Shown here: positions 36,935 to 49,599 of the stretch, one piece after another | Numbering within the stretch: the first letter of the stretch is position 1 | Layout of the letters: each line of letters opens with the position of its first letter | NCBI GenBank assembly: GCA_947034885.2 | Contig: OX344753.2 | Span: 29,902,689 to 29,966,688, forward strand | Direction: 5' to 3' | DNA: 64,000 nt | DNA from: Thuidium tamariscinum | Taxonomy: Eukaryota; Streptophyta; Bryopsida; Hypnales; Thuidiaceae | The notes under the pieces: model-generated | Told to the model about the DNA's origin: nothing | Databases searched by the model: none | What the model saw: the letters and a program-made list of their open reading frames with translations, nothing else | Program-made: the position numbers and the translations under genes

Positions 36935-37006
36935 AGGGTACTGGCAACCTCGAGGGGGGCCCTTATATACCTGTGGCTGGGCCCCTCTCGGTAATTGCCA
37001 GTGAAA
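36935..37006. repeat. Inverted repeat around a TATA-like string
   Basis: 'tactggcaacctcgaggggg' (36940 on) pairs imperfectly with 'cccctctcggtaattgccag' ending near 37003. 'gggcccttatatacctgtggctgggccc' forms the apex. This could be a stem-loop or promoter-like core of an old element. Confidence 0.5.
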
Positions 37007-38677
37007 ACACTTTGTTACTTCTTATCCTAAACTATTCTAGTGTAATTCCAAAATAATATTTGTTTAATGGTGGAATTTCTAAAAACATCTCCATTTGGCT
37101 AATGAAATCTTGGCCAAATCAAATCCAAGATCTTAACCCAAAATATTTTGGAATTAACCCTAATTTACGTAGATATTTTGCAAATTAACCAAAAGTTATT
37201 TCGAAAATAGTCTTTCTTTAGCCCAAAGATGGCTTTTTACGCAAGAAAGAGATCTTGACCAAATCCAATCTTTGATTTTCCAAGAGATATTTCCAAAATC
37301 ACCCCTAATTAACAGCAATTAACGATTAAAAAGTCAAATTAAGAGCTGACCCTCTCTATCTTTTAGGGAACAACTCGAAATGAAAAACCATATGTGCCAT
37401 TATCTTCAGAAGACCCCAATTAGCCTTACAAACCCCTTACCCCTCACTCCTAGGCCGTTTGCGCACCCAAATTGGAATTATGGTAACTCCAACTAAAAGT
37501 CAAAAATCTAACTTTTAGGATTTGCGCGTTTTGATGAATTTGTCAGGCCAGGGTTGTTAGGAATGTCTGTGAGAGTAAAGAATGACTCCTTATTTGCAAC
37601 AATTGGACATCATTCGCTCCTGATATGTCGGTCAACCCGCCGCCAACTTGTAACTTCTAGTGAATTTCGATGTCGATGTCAGTTTTGGTAGTTGGGAATG
37701 TCGGAATGTCTTCAAACTTGACCGGGTGCTTATTAAGCACACAAAAACCTATCCTAATTTTTAGTGAGATTTTACCGCATCATACGTAATTTCTAGGAAT
37801 TTACGAACAATTCTATGTGCGGTTGACTTCTCATGGAGTCAATGTGAAATTTCGGAAAAATACGAAATAAATTGGGTAATATCTAGGGCACTTCTAGATT
37901 CTTAGTGTAAGTTTCACGCAACCTTGCACTAGTCTAATTTTAATAATTTGGAATTACTTTGCCCAATTGGACAATTTAATTCCCAATGCCCGGGAATGTT
38001 GGACAATTATTTAATTCTTGTTCGCTCTTGGCATGCTCCTACCCTTGGAACACCTTTCTGTAGTCTTCAATCTCCAATCCTCCATCTTTCATCTTGTAAA
38101 ATGTCACTTCTCTAAGTTATTTGTGATTATTTTACTTTTAAATTCAATTTGTCCCAAAATTGAATTTAAGCCTTGATAAATCTTCTAGGCTCGTAGTAGA
38201 CTCTTTTGGCTTAGTCAGTATGTCATGTGCATCCTTAAAAGGTTGATTTTGCACAGACAGACACTAGGACTGACTAACTCTCGATTCCTCATTTCTCTCG
38301 GAACTACTAAATCTTCACACAAACTTCCTTTGGAGACTTAGAATGATTCAAATTCTTGGAATTAGGAATTTTACACCTTCTAAGTTGGTTTTCCACCATT
38401 TTGGCATAGACTGACACCAAAACTCCTTCAACACTCTTTTTATGTCTTTTTCTTGTATATTTTAGCTAATTTTCGCCATTTAATCGCGAAAAATGGATCC
38501 TGAGTCCTGAGTGCCATCTCGAGGGCTCACAGAGGTTAAAGGGGCTTAAAGGTTGGATTATTGAAAAACCTAATTTTTTGCTAAAACTAAGAGCTATAAT
38601 TTATGGCTCTCCTTGCTTCCAAAAAAAAGCTAGGTTTTTCAATTATTCAAACTTAGCACCCCTTTTGGCATTGATCC

Positions 38678-39329
38678 TTAACCCCTAAATGCCCAAGGCA
38701 CTAAAATATGATGTTTGCAAAACTTTCAAGTTAAAGAAAATTTAATCAAGTTGTTGTTTTTAGTAGTTTTATTTTTAGAGAATTTTTTCCACAGTCTTTT
38801 TAAAGCATCAAAACCCTGATCTTAAAAATCACTAACTATGATTTTTCTGTTCAAGATTTTGTCCAAAAGTACCCATTGCAATCTTGACTTTCTCAAGTGT
38901 TGAGGCCTCTTAGAAATGAGCCTCAAATCCACTAGATCTTGGAGAAAAAATCCCATTTGAAATTCATTTAAAAAAATTTATGGAGTAAATTTTGAGAAGC
39001 AATAAATTGATTGGGGTTATTTATGTTAGGCCCTTTCACCTCATTTTTTTGGTCACCAACATTTTAGATTTGACTTGTGAAAAGAGGATTGAAAGACTTC
39101 ATATTACTTTTGCAATTTTAACACCCTCTTGATCAAACATTATAATCTCTCAATCCATAAGTGATATTGTTGTGTTTTCTTTTCCTAATTGATCTCTAAT
39201 ATGTCTACTTTGAATTTGGACGGTTACATTTAAAAAAAATTGATACAACTCATCATAAAGTTGACTTTTTGTTCACTTCAAAGCAAATTCCTAGAAGCTC
39301 AAAAAAGGCTTTGGGCATATAGGGGTTAA
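38678..39329. mobile_element. Element with family B-like ends, 652 bp
   Basis: The left end TTAACCCCTAAATGCCCAAGGC is matched inverted by the right end 'gctttgggcatataggggtt' followed by aa. The outer TTAACCCCTAAA is the family B terminus, but the interior does not obviously align to the other copies. It is either a deletion derivative or a sister family. Confidence 0.55.
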
Positions 39330-39510
39330 TATTGAGAATAAATTTTGAAGTCCCCAAGTTTTCTTGCATCTTAGAAGAAGAGAACATGTTAAAGGTAGAT
39401 TTCCAAAGTTCCAACTATTTCTCAAAATCCAATGCCTAAGGTTGATTTTTGAGAGAAACTAAAACTAGAGATTCAAATCCCCACACCAACTTTCAACTTT
39501 GATGCCTATT

Positions 39511-40062
39511 AACCTTGCAATGCTCCAATGTCCAATTTGTGGACAATGTACAAAATCAAACATAGATTTTTTGTCATTACAGCTTTGATGAAAGTCATCC
39601 TAAATTTTAGAGATACTTTATTAAGTTGTTGTCCTATCCAAGGTTTGGATTTGGTGTTGCTAAAGTTCATATTTTTCTAAAGTTACAAATGTGAAAGTAT
39701 GTCAAGTAGTTGACCAAGCTAAAATTGCATTGACTCTAGTTCAAACTTGGAATGGCAAAAATGACATCATAGAATGAAAGAACAAAAAGCTTCCAAAAAA
39801 TCACCTTATCAAGAGAATCTCATTCCAAGTGAATTCCAACAAAATTGACTCAAAAATGACAATATTTTGCTTGCATTTGAATTTAAAAGGGATTTTTAAT
39901 TTTCCCTTTCAAAATTTATAGAAAGATATTGGTGATTGTAGTGGTAAATCTAACCATATGGATAGAATCTACAACTCAAATCCTACAACTTTTATTTGCA
40001 TTTGAATTCCAAAACATTCTTCCAAATAGTATTTTATGATGATTTTTCCAAAATTGTCAAAT
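39511..40062 (+). repeat. Dispersed repeat, left copy of a direct pair flanking the PQBP1-like gene
   Basis: Matches 49600-50150 in the same orientation along its whole length. Examples are 'gaaagtcatcctaa' / 'gaagtcatcctaa', 'gtatgtcaagt(a/g)gttga', and 'aatctaaccatatggat(a/g)gaatc'. Similarity looks like roughly 80-85% by eye. It has no coding frame and no recognised ends. Confidence 0.75.
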
Positions 40063-40761
40063 CTAAAGATGAGTATGGTTGATTAAGGGTTAGAAGAAGA
40101 GGCTCAGAAATTGCTCATGTAAAGGTTGGTCTGCCTTTTTCATATATTTTCTTAGATGGGAATATGTTTAGTTCATTTTTTCATAATTTTCAGAGCATTT
40201 ATGAATTACTTATGAATTTCTAAACACAATCTGGCATAGGGCCCTAGTTGTGATTAGTAGGCCTTGAAAATCCACACATTGCATGCTTGGTTTGGAAAAG
40301 AATATGGCTTTGTTTATAAACTAACATTGCAACATGTAAAAAGTAATTGAGATGGTTTCAAAATGTGACCCTTTCTAAATCTAAAATGAATGCTTGAATC
40401 AATCATTATTTCAGATGTTTTTACATTTGTAAGAAGGTAGTTGGACTACCAATTCTTTTTTTTGGAATAAAATTAGTAGACACCTATCCACTTAGTTAGG
40501 AATGAATCCATTTTGGATCTTAGGCCATTCATTGAAGAAGTAAAAGACAACTCTTATCATGCTTTGATGTAATCAAGAGTCTATTTTCCCACAATCTAGT
40601 ATCCATTTCACAGCCTCCTGGACAAATCAAAAAGTGTGCACCATTTTCGAGCCGTCTCCTTCCTTTAAAAACCTCTACAATACGTACTAGATGGTCAAGA
40701 TTAACATTCCTTGCCAAATAATACTAGTAACTAATTGAATTTGGTAAATATGATTTGACAT
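40063..40761. other. Intergenic DNA, nothing recognised
   Basis: AT-rich sequence between the repeat and the GC-richer promoter island of the PQBP1-like gene. A minus-strand open frame at 40717-40529 has no recognisable product. Confidence 0.4.
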
Positions 40762-40991
40762 ATGTTAAAATATACAAAGGTTTGTTTATTTATTTTCAAT
40801 AAAAGAAAATGTTTTGCTGACTCTGACCACCGGATCCGGTATTGTGAACTCAACAAATGGTTAGTTGATTTTGAACTCAACAGTGAAGTTGATTTTGTTG
40901 GACGGCACAGCGAAGGCAGACAGGATGAATCTGGGGGCGATGAACGCAGATGGTCGGATGACGACGGAGCCCTGGTAGTCGGTTCAATCGA

Positions 40992-41000
40992 AAACCCTAA
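40992..41000 (+). promoter_or_regulatory. Telo-box (AAACCCTAA) upstream of the PQBP1-like gene
   Basis: AAACCCTAA lies about 195 bp before the chosen ATG, within a CT- and GC-rich stretch. The interstitial telomere motif is common in plant promoters of ribosomal, translation and RNA-processing genes, so its presence here fits a housekeeping promoter. Its activity is inferred only. Confidence 0.45.
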
Positions 41001-41193
41001 TCCGACTTGGAGTCGTCTCTCTCTTTCTCAACTCTGGTCCCTTGACAGGGAAGCCCTGCTGCTCGAAGGAGGATCGAAGGTCGCCTTGCTGGTTTTCAAT
41101 CCACCAAGTTACGAGGTCCAATATTGGCTTCGCCTCTCATTCTCGGATATTCTTCCTCTGTGGCGTCGCCTCCCGCACTCGGCGCACTCTCTC

Positions 41194-44100
41194 ATGGCGG
41201 GCCGGGGCCGAGGCCGCGACCTTACCATGCCGGCCTGTAAGGATTCCCTCCTCCTTTCTTTCTGCTTATCGTTGGCTTGCCTGCTCTGTTCTGCCTTGCA
41301 TTGCTCTGCCGAAATGCGCAATTTTGTGGTTTGCTTTCGTTGCGTAAGTTTGGAGTGAGCTCTGGAGGTTTTTTGGACTATTTGAGGTAATGTTCTGCTT
41401 CTTGTTTTTCTGTTGTGAGAGATTGTAACGGAAGTGTTTCACTGAGGCTGTTCTTCTGCTTGTCATGGTTTCGGTATTGCTTCAAGAATATCCACATGAA
41501 ACTCAATACATTGTAATTAGCTGGAGCCTGAAACTCTCGCGAGTGAATTGCATAGAGAGTTATTGACATCTTTTCAGCTCAATAATTGGAAAAATCACTA
41601 ATAAGTGACATTTGGAGAGCGCATTGAACTCGGAGGTGTGGTTACGCTCAGGTGTTCTCCTTCCGAATTTTGGCTGTCCAGTTTAGGGTTCGGGAGTCAT
41701 GATCTTAGAGTATCGTGGGCAAGGTTCCTTGCACCCGGTTAGGATTGTTATCTTGAATGATACTTGAGGTGGAATTGATCGTATGGACAGAAAGACAGAA
41801 ACTGCTATTTGAATTTTCACGTCTGTCGGTAACATATGACCGAAAACAGAATCTCTGCAGGTGTCTGACCTAAAAATTTAGGGCATTTGGCGCGGATATT
41901 ACTGATCCGAGGGATTGATGAGTACTCTTGGTTCGTTCTATCTGAATATCCTTGTTCTTTTGGTACTCGCTGTCAGTGCTAAAAGTAGTACAGGCTGTGT
42001 TCAGGAGCTTGGCATTTTTGTATTTCCGTTTGAACGAGGAAGAAAGCGCATTTTCAGAATCCTAGTTTTGAGGATCTGAATCAGTTGTGACTAGAGCATG
42101 GTCCTTGGTCTTATTTTTCCGGTTTGACACCCTCAAGCACCCTTCGTTAAGAGCATAGTCCCGCTTGACCGTTCTTTACGGACACTCTTTGGGTTGGTGA
42201 CGCGTCTGGGTTGTTGTGTGATGTAACGTTCTATTTCTCCTCTGGGCTGGGTTGAATCGCCCTCGTAGAAATTTGTATGTGCAGCAGAGTGTACCTGGGT
42301 GTCTAGTTTTTCGTGTTGCCAGCGCAACATGGTAAATCTATGATGCTCATATGCACCGCGTAGCGTCAGTGTTGGGTTTCAATGTCTTTTAGCGTTTATG
42401 AGACTGATGCTTATATATGAGTTGAAAACTGTGTGCTTTGACAGGGATGAAAGGGGGTCAAGTGCCTGCATCTGACAAGCCTCCACCCCTGGGCGCTCCA
42501 GCTGACGATGGCTCTGAAAATAATCACTCCGTGCGGTCCCTAGCTCCTGGTGTTACTGGAGGAGGGGTTCCAGGTCTGCAGTTTCAGCCGCATTCAAAGG
42601 GTCCGCCCTTCATGGGACATCATCGCCCCCCGTTTCAGCAAATGAACCATTTTCGGCCTCCCGGATCTCTACCGCCTCATCAGCAAGGACCTCCATTTCA
42701 GCCGAACATGCAAAATCCTCCCCAGCACTTTCCCCGCGGTCCGCCGAACGGTCCATTCCCTCCTCGACCAAATCATCAGCACCCTGGGCAGTTCCAAAAT
42801 TTTCCGCCGCAGCAGTATCCCAGCAATGCCGGTGGCCAAGGCAACCCAGGGCAGCCTCCTTTCTCTAGACCTCCGTTTAACCATCCTCAGCAATATCCTC
42901 CTCAACAATTTCCATTTCAACCTCTCCCTCCTGGAAATCATGCCGACCCTTCCTTCCAAGGACCCCCTCCTACTGCTGGCGCGCCTCTGCCTGCTCACAG
43001 TGGTCCCACGCCATCTCATGCTGGGCTACCTCCCACACCCTTCCCGCTCCCTAAAGGCCAACAACATGAAGGGCAGTTCCAGCCCCAGCCTCAGGCCGTG
43101 CCACATGCCCCTTCTTCTCAGAACGACCCTGCCACTCATGGGTTGCCCGCGGAGGTCATTAGTGGACCATTGAGTAGCGGTGCTCCATTAAGTCAGCCAC
43201 ATCAACCCCATTCAGATTTGGGTGGATTACCAGATCCTCAATCATCTCAATTTCCATCTCATGGACAGCATCAAGGCCATGCTCGGGACAATTTTCCTCA
43301 AATGATGCAAGTAGGGCCTGGAGGAGGTGGCCCTCCTCACTGGGCACCTCAAGGGCAACCTCCAGCGCATATGCAGGTGCCTCATATGCAATCTCAGCGA
43401 CCCCCTTGGCCCCATCAGGGTTTTACCCCACCACCACAGGAGCCAACCCGTCAAGGTTTCTCACTACATCCGCAAGGTCTTGAACAGCAAACCCATCACA
43501 AACGACAAACCGGATTTCATGATGCCCCGACGCCACATCTGCAGGGTCAACCAAACCCTGACCAATTTCGAGAGAATTCTGCAGCGCAAGAGAAGCCAAA
43601 GGATCCTCAGCAGCCCAGGAAACGGAAGTCTCGATGGGATCCAGTACCTGAGGAGCAAGCTAGTACTGATGTTGAATATCAAGAACGTACGACAGGTGGA
43701 TGGCAAGGAGGACCTCCACAGGATCAGTGGAAGCCAGGACCGAGCCCAGGGTTTGCACAGAATGGACATGCGTTTTTCAATAACAGAGATGGTGCTGGGT
43801 TTGGGATGGAAGCTGCAGTTCAGGAGGCAGTGTTGAGAGAACAGGAAGCCAGTGCCCACGAGATTATTGCCCAACACAGGTATGTCTACAGTTTTGAAGG
43901 CATGCTTTTGAGAATAGAAGTTATGCATATAATGTTTGTATTGGAATAAGCTCGATTAGATAGCTAGTTGTGCTATTCTGTATATTTTTTCAAAATTTGA
44001 TGACTCTTGTGTACTTCTTTTAAACCTAATTCAGCCTTTTAAATGAGTTCGGTCTGTTACTGTATAAGGCCTAAACGTGTATTTTTCTTCCACTTAACAG

Positions 44101-47100
44101 GCGAGATAATAGGCCATTCGACGCTTTGGATATGGGTGAACGAGATGTTCTTTCAGCCCGTCACGATGAGGGTGCACTCAAGGTGAGAACTTATACTGGC
44201 CTGTCTGAACCTTGATGAGAACCGTTTGTAAGGGGCACGGTTTTGGAGCTCTATGATCGGGGGGGCACAAGACATCTTTAATTACTTGAGCTTTCGTTGT
44301 TTAATAATAATCTGATCGGACAATGAGAAACAGGATTCACTGCTTTTCGTTAATTGAACCTTAATTTGTTAACGCTTTTTCTTCTAGTGGACCGCGTCTT
44401 GAGCTATCTTTCCGTATGTCATAATGGATGTGATCAGGTAGAACTTGGTTTAACCACACAAGCTACATGCGTTTTGATCGATTATCTCTATCCTCAAAAT
44501 ATTCGCCTTTTTAACAGTTCTGTAGTGGAGTATCTCAGCCTGTTTGGGTTTTGTGACCTTGTTTTGCCTGCTCTTCTCTATAATTAAATATTCCAATTCA
44601 GTCTGGCTGAGGAATTGTACGCCGAGAAGTTGGGCGCTTAAGTGTTTATATAGTAAGTTGTGGCTTTAAAGCAAGGATGGGAAGAGGGTGTGGTCGGTGA
44701 AGTGTGGCTGACTTGTGGATGCAGGAGAAGCTTCTGAAGATGACCTCTGAGCACCGTTTGGAGATGGCTTCTAAGCGGGGAAGGCCCACCCAACTAGAGC
44801 AAGGTCGTGATGGTGGTGGGGTTTTGTGGCAGATTCTGTGACGCTTAATTTAAGGACAATTTGTGCATCCTTTTTGTGATACCTTCTTTGAACCAAAATC
44901 AAGGATGTGGACGTCCATTTATCACTGTCTCATAACTATTTAGATTGCAATAGACTAATGGTGTGGTTTTGAAACCTTCTAGTAGCGTAAGCAAGCAGCC
45001 TGCTCAGTAAGCTAAATGTGTGGGATTTTGCGTCCGAGCTGCTTTTGTAACATCAGATATTGGCTTTCTTTCTTATTCCTCTCCTTTTTGAAATGGTGTT
45101 TGTATTTCCAAACCTGTGTCATCGATGTATCTGAGATGCGTCGTTTGTGTAAATTTCCTGTGCTGCAGATAATATGGAAATTGGTAATGGTTACGGCGTG
45201 CCAGGAGGGGGCGCTTATTACAATGGTTTACGTCCACCAATGTTCACGTTGACTGCAGATCCTAATATGTATAAGCCAGATTTTAATGGGCCCTCTGCAA
45301 GACCTACTTTTGATGGAAGACATCCTGGACAGTTTGAGGGCTCGTTGGGTATTCCCGAAGGGGGTGAGCGCTTTAATGTAGTAGCTGCCAGAATTAATGC
45401 TCCCGGGGCTGTCGATGAGCAAGCTGGGACACTGAGAAGGGATGTTGATCACCGGGACATGAAAGACGTAGATGGAATAGGAGATCAAGGAGACTTACCG
45501 GATTTTCTCAAAGAGAGATTGAAAGCACGTGGCATTCTCAAGGATGGAGCTGACAATGTGGTGAGTCGTTCTTTGCTTCCAAATTGCTTAGAGGAAATTC
45601 TGTTCATTACCAGGCTGTTTCTAGTACCAATACTTGGTGAATATTTCACTGTGTTCAACCTTTACTTGTTCAGCGATGTCGGTCTATCCTTAATTTGGGG
45701 CACTAGCTTGTTTTGGGGGGGTTCTGGTATCGTTTTGAGAGCCTAGCTCTTAAGATTCAGTGGTGAATTCTTCTATTGATGCGTCTGATGTATTTCTGAG
45801 TGTTTCACAATGAGTCCCTTCTTGTGCAGAATATCTCTGACAATGAAACAGCGGATGGTCTGCCTCCAGGCTGGGTATGCCATCGCTACATTTACAACGA
45901 TGACTGATCATCTTGAATCGGCTGTTTCCAGAGTTGCTCCGCGAATGTAGTTAATTGTTTAGTGAAGTATCTCTGGTAGTCTTGTATAAGTGTTTTCCGT
46001 TGGCTCCGTTGTTACTGTATTGTGGTGGATGGAAGTTTGTTTGTGCAATTAGGTTTGCTTTTCTTGTGGTATTTCTGATTTCAGCGAGTCGGGTGGTTTC
46101 CTGACGATATTATTTTTGTCTAGGTGGAAGGGAAAGATCCGGAGAGTGGCGTTACGTACTACTTCAACCAGTCTACAGGGAAGAGCCAGTGGGAACTTCC
46201 GGCTTTCAAAGCTCTGCTTCCTCCACCACCACCTCCACCTTCTTTATCACAGTTGCCTTCAGATTGGCAAGAGGCCACTGATTCCACTTCAGGTATTCTC
46301 TAGAGTCTGATCTGCGAGTGTTTGTGTGGATTCTTAATCCACATCGTGTGTTTGATTCAGGTGCTAAAAGGTTGAATCTCTTCTTTTCTAGTTGGCTTCT
46401 GTATGTACGGTAGTGCTTTTTGTCTTTGGATTCTTCTGACTTTACCTTTCTGATCCATTCAACATACTGAGATATTACGAAGTGGTATATTCAATACCAT
46501 TAGACATGTGTACTTCGTACTTCGTGGTTCGTGGGACCTCTATCCATTGCGTGTGGATCTAGTGCAGTTGAAATTATTTTGTTTCATTTCTGCCTAGGAA
46601 GAGATTCTCTTTGCATTTATTGCCAGAGAAAATGAAACTAAGTTCCTTGGTCTGTGGATGGGTAATGTAGTATTCGTTTGTGTGAAACTAATTGACAATT
46701 CCTCCTCCACAGTAGTTAGGATCTGCTACAATTTCGTGAAAACCATGTTCATCTCGGTTGCTGAGCTCATCTAAACCATAATATTTACGGAACTAAATCT
46801 CGGTAGGGAAATGATTATTTTTTTTAATGGCAGGTCAAAAGTACTATTATAACACCAAGACAAATGAAACCAGTTGGGAGAGGCCCAGGGGAGCTGCTCG
46901 AACTGCTGCAGAGGGCGGTTCCGAAAATCATTCAACTGGAAATGGCGATGTATCCTCACCTGCAATCAATGGCTCAAAATTTAAAAAGTGTCTAGGGTGT
47001 CAAGGATGGGGTCGAGGACTCGTGCAGGCCTGGGGCTACTGTAATCATTGTACCAGGTTTGATCTTTCCCGACACATACTGCTGTTTCTTTCAGCTGTGG

Positions 47101-48739
47101 ACAGGTCTCGGTTTGTTCTTCACAATCCTAGAGTGTTGGTCCTGTCTTTTGAAGAGACAGATCAATGAACACCCAAATTGGTGGTTGTATGCTCCGGTCT
47201 TTACATCCTATATGCTGAACATGATTAATGTCGTTTCAGCAGCAAAAATCAGATCTTTGGGACACTGATTTAACCTAATTCCGAGGGCCCAAAATTAGTA
47301 TCACTTCAATATTTCTTTATTGTAGAAATTAGTGCAATACAGTAATATTTTGGCCTGCCCTAACTTAAATATATTGCAATTAGTGTGAATCTGGTAAATC
47401 AGTGCCATATGCACTGATAGGGAAAAATCTATGCATTTTTTCTGAAGGCATATCCATAATTGTGCATGTATGATTCAATAGTGAAAGAACAAGTGTAAGA
47501 CTTGGTTTGTGTGTTCGAACAGAGTTTTCAACATCCCAATCCCCCCACAACACGTTTCACCTGGTGCAAAACGCTCAGCAGCAGCTGCCGCTGCTGCCAA
47601 TGCTATTGAGGGAGTTGAGGATGCGGAAGAGCAGGAACCGGAATTCAAACACAAGTGGCAGGCAGATATTGCAGCAGCTGTGGGAGTTGATATTGTGAAG
47701 AAGGACCCAAAGCAGAAGTACCTCCAATCTGCTCTTCCTGTGATGATGATTAGATAATTGCGACGCACTTGCTGCGTTCATCTGGACAATCTTAAATACC
47801 TGTAGAGTGAACGTTTCTTCTTGATACTGGCTAGGTACTTTTTAAATAATGTATGGAGTAGCCCTTTCATTTTTTGTGGATCTAAGGAATTTTGTTTTGA
47901 ATGCAGGCTGGGTTTGAAGCCACCTATAGTAAAGTTGAACAAAAGGGATCCAAGAAAGAGAGGTCCTGCGGATAGTGATGTTGTTGACCCCATGGACCCA
48001 AGCTCTTACTCGGATGCACCGCGTGGTGGCTGGTAAGTCTTACAAACTGAAAGCCATATGGTAATGCTATGTATTTTTCATTCTATTTTGGATATTACTC
48101 CGTTTGTCATTTTCATTTGAATTCCATTTTTTTAAACACAGTGAAACTGAGTAAGTCAAGTTAGAGATACGCAATTAGTTTTTTTTATTGATGTTTGCAC
48201 CTGCCCGTTGAGTTCGAAGTCCTCACTTTAACGGTAGAGAAGTTTAAAGGTGACTGCGTTTTTCTCATAGTAATTGAGTCTTCTCTGGGATTGGGTTTTG
48301 TAATAAGCAGTTAGTCCTCATTAACGTGATCCGTGTTTGGTTTTGTAATTTAAAGGGGAATTGGTCTGAAGGGACAGCAAGCTAAAGCAGCTGATACTAC
48401 CGCCACAGTACGTCTTTTTTCGCTCTCTATTGTGAATTACGAACCAGTTGATTTTAGATCATTTCTGTTGAGAATGAGCGAATCTGTTCCATTCTTCATG
48501 TTTAGCAGACTTTTCTTTGTGGTTGAATTGCAGCTGTTTTGAAATTGCCTTCCACTCATGGCTTTTTATTCATATGTTTCCAGGGATCTTTATTTCAACA
48601 ACGACCGTATCCATCACCTGGCTCTGTTTTGCGACGTAATGCGGAACTAGCTGGACACCAAGGCAAGCCAACTGGCCCTAATTATGCTCCTATACAAAAA
48701 AGAGGAGATGGGAGCGATGGCTTGGGAGATGCTGATTAG
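41194..48739 (+). CDS. PQBP1-like splicing protein with two WW domains (12 exons)
   Basis: Homologue of polyglutamine-binding protein 1, a spliceosome-associated nuclear protein that contacts the U5-15kD (DIM1) protein. Exons: 41194-41236, 42445-43879, 44101-44182, 44725-44803, 45169-45560, 45830-45874, 46124-46292, 46834-47056, 47523-47717, 47907-48032, 48356-48407, 48584-48739. All junctions are GT-AG and in phase, giving 998 residues. Order: an RG-rich start (MAGRGRGRDL); a long Pro/Gln/His-rich disordered part (about 25-400); a basic PRKRKSRWDPV signal (near 400); WW1 around GLPPGW...GKSQWELP (about 687-720); a proline run; WW2 around LPSDWQEA...TSWERP (about 736-770); a CxxC...CxxC pair at about 801/804 and 818/821; an alanine run; then DPMDPSSYSDAPRGGW (about 915-930) and LFQQRPYPSPGSVLRRNAEL, the PQBP1 C-terminal signature. 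It is far longer than human PQBP1 (265 residues). The start follows a 43-nt first exon joined at T|GG; a start at the second-exon ATG (42447) is the alternative. Confidence 0.92.
41237..42444 (+). other. Intron 1 of the PQBP1-like gene, 1.2 kb
   Basis: Bounded by GCCT|GTAAGG at 41236/41237 and TTTGACAG|GGATG at 42444/42445. A long first intron directly after a very short coding exon often carries enhancing elements in plants; nothing specific can be pointed to. Open frames inside are not supported. Confidence 0.7.
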
Positions 48740-49599
48740 ATGTGCAGAACAGACTACTTAGGCCTTTTAGTAGGGGCACTTTGTTGCACTCCTTCCGCAT
48801 CTCTTCCCTGTGTATGCTACTCCTTTTGAATAGTGTTTCAGGTCGTGACCGATAAGAATTTAGGAACCGGACGATTATGTGCAATACGACGCTCGATTTA
48901 GATTCAGTTGTAGTTATCAGTCTGTGTATTTAAGTGGAAACTTAGAGGGTATGAGTTTATCTTAGTGCAGCTTTGGATCAGGAGTTTTATTTAACCTTCC
49001 TCCTGTCAAATGGATTTGGTGCTTTTAAATCTGATTGATTTTAGCACTGTGCGGTATGTTCCGGTATCTTTTGAGTGGACTGAACTTCCGTCCGCGTGTC
49101 CAATCCTATATGGGCTTTTTTCTAGGGTTACAAGATACTGCAATATAGGTACGGTATGATTCTGTTTGTTTCTGTGGGCCTAGGTGCCTTGCAGAGAACC
49201 TGCAGGCATAGCTGTATTCGATAAAGCAAGGTCTTCAGAAAATTCCACATTAGTAGTGACCCTAGATCATAACTTGATGTTGAACAGGAGATAAGATACC
49301 AACAACTACTTCAGTAGCATGAAGAATCACATGGAGGGCGTTTTAAGCTATAACTCAGGGTGGCCGACTCGGGCTCAATTTAAGTTAGCCTGGTTGCTTG
49401 TGGAGGGCGTAATTGAAACAGCATCTGGGTTGTTCTCATCCACTTGGTGTGACAACTCAACCCAATGCTTGAGGCTCTGAGACCCGTGTGTGAGTGATAT
49501 CTCACCAAAATGACGTGGTCCCCATGGTTCACCAAGGTTCACCAAAACGTTTGGATTATTGGACCAATTGGTGGTATACCTATTGTTTCAGTGTCCTTT
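48740..49599. other. 3' flank of the PQBP1-like gene
   Basis: The 3' UTR should lie in the first few hundred bases after 48739. T-rich stretches near 48900-49000 are compatible with poly(A) signals, but no single site is clear. Nothing else is recognised up to the repeat at 49600. Confidence 0.4.

Larger units (their letters stand above)
34543..38677. other. Gene-free region with small duplications, possibly old LTR-type or other repeat
   Basis: No protein frame is recognised. Three local structures stand out. A segment of about 75-90 bp starting 'aatcttttcaaatctaatta' is duplicated at about 35450 and 35570. A 'gacagtgtttaa(a)ccgaacttt' block recurs at about 36604 and 36685. An inverted pair surrounds a 'cccttatatacctg' string at about 36935-37010. 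A GC patch lies at 36120-36320. This looks like remains of one or more larger elements whose ends I could not find. Confidence 0.35.

Noticed and set aside
43464..43928. Antisense open frames over the large exon of the PQBP1-like gene
   Set aside because: Shadows of a Pro/Gln-rich coding exon; the sense frame carries the conserved domains.
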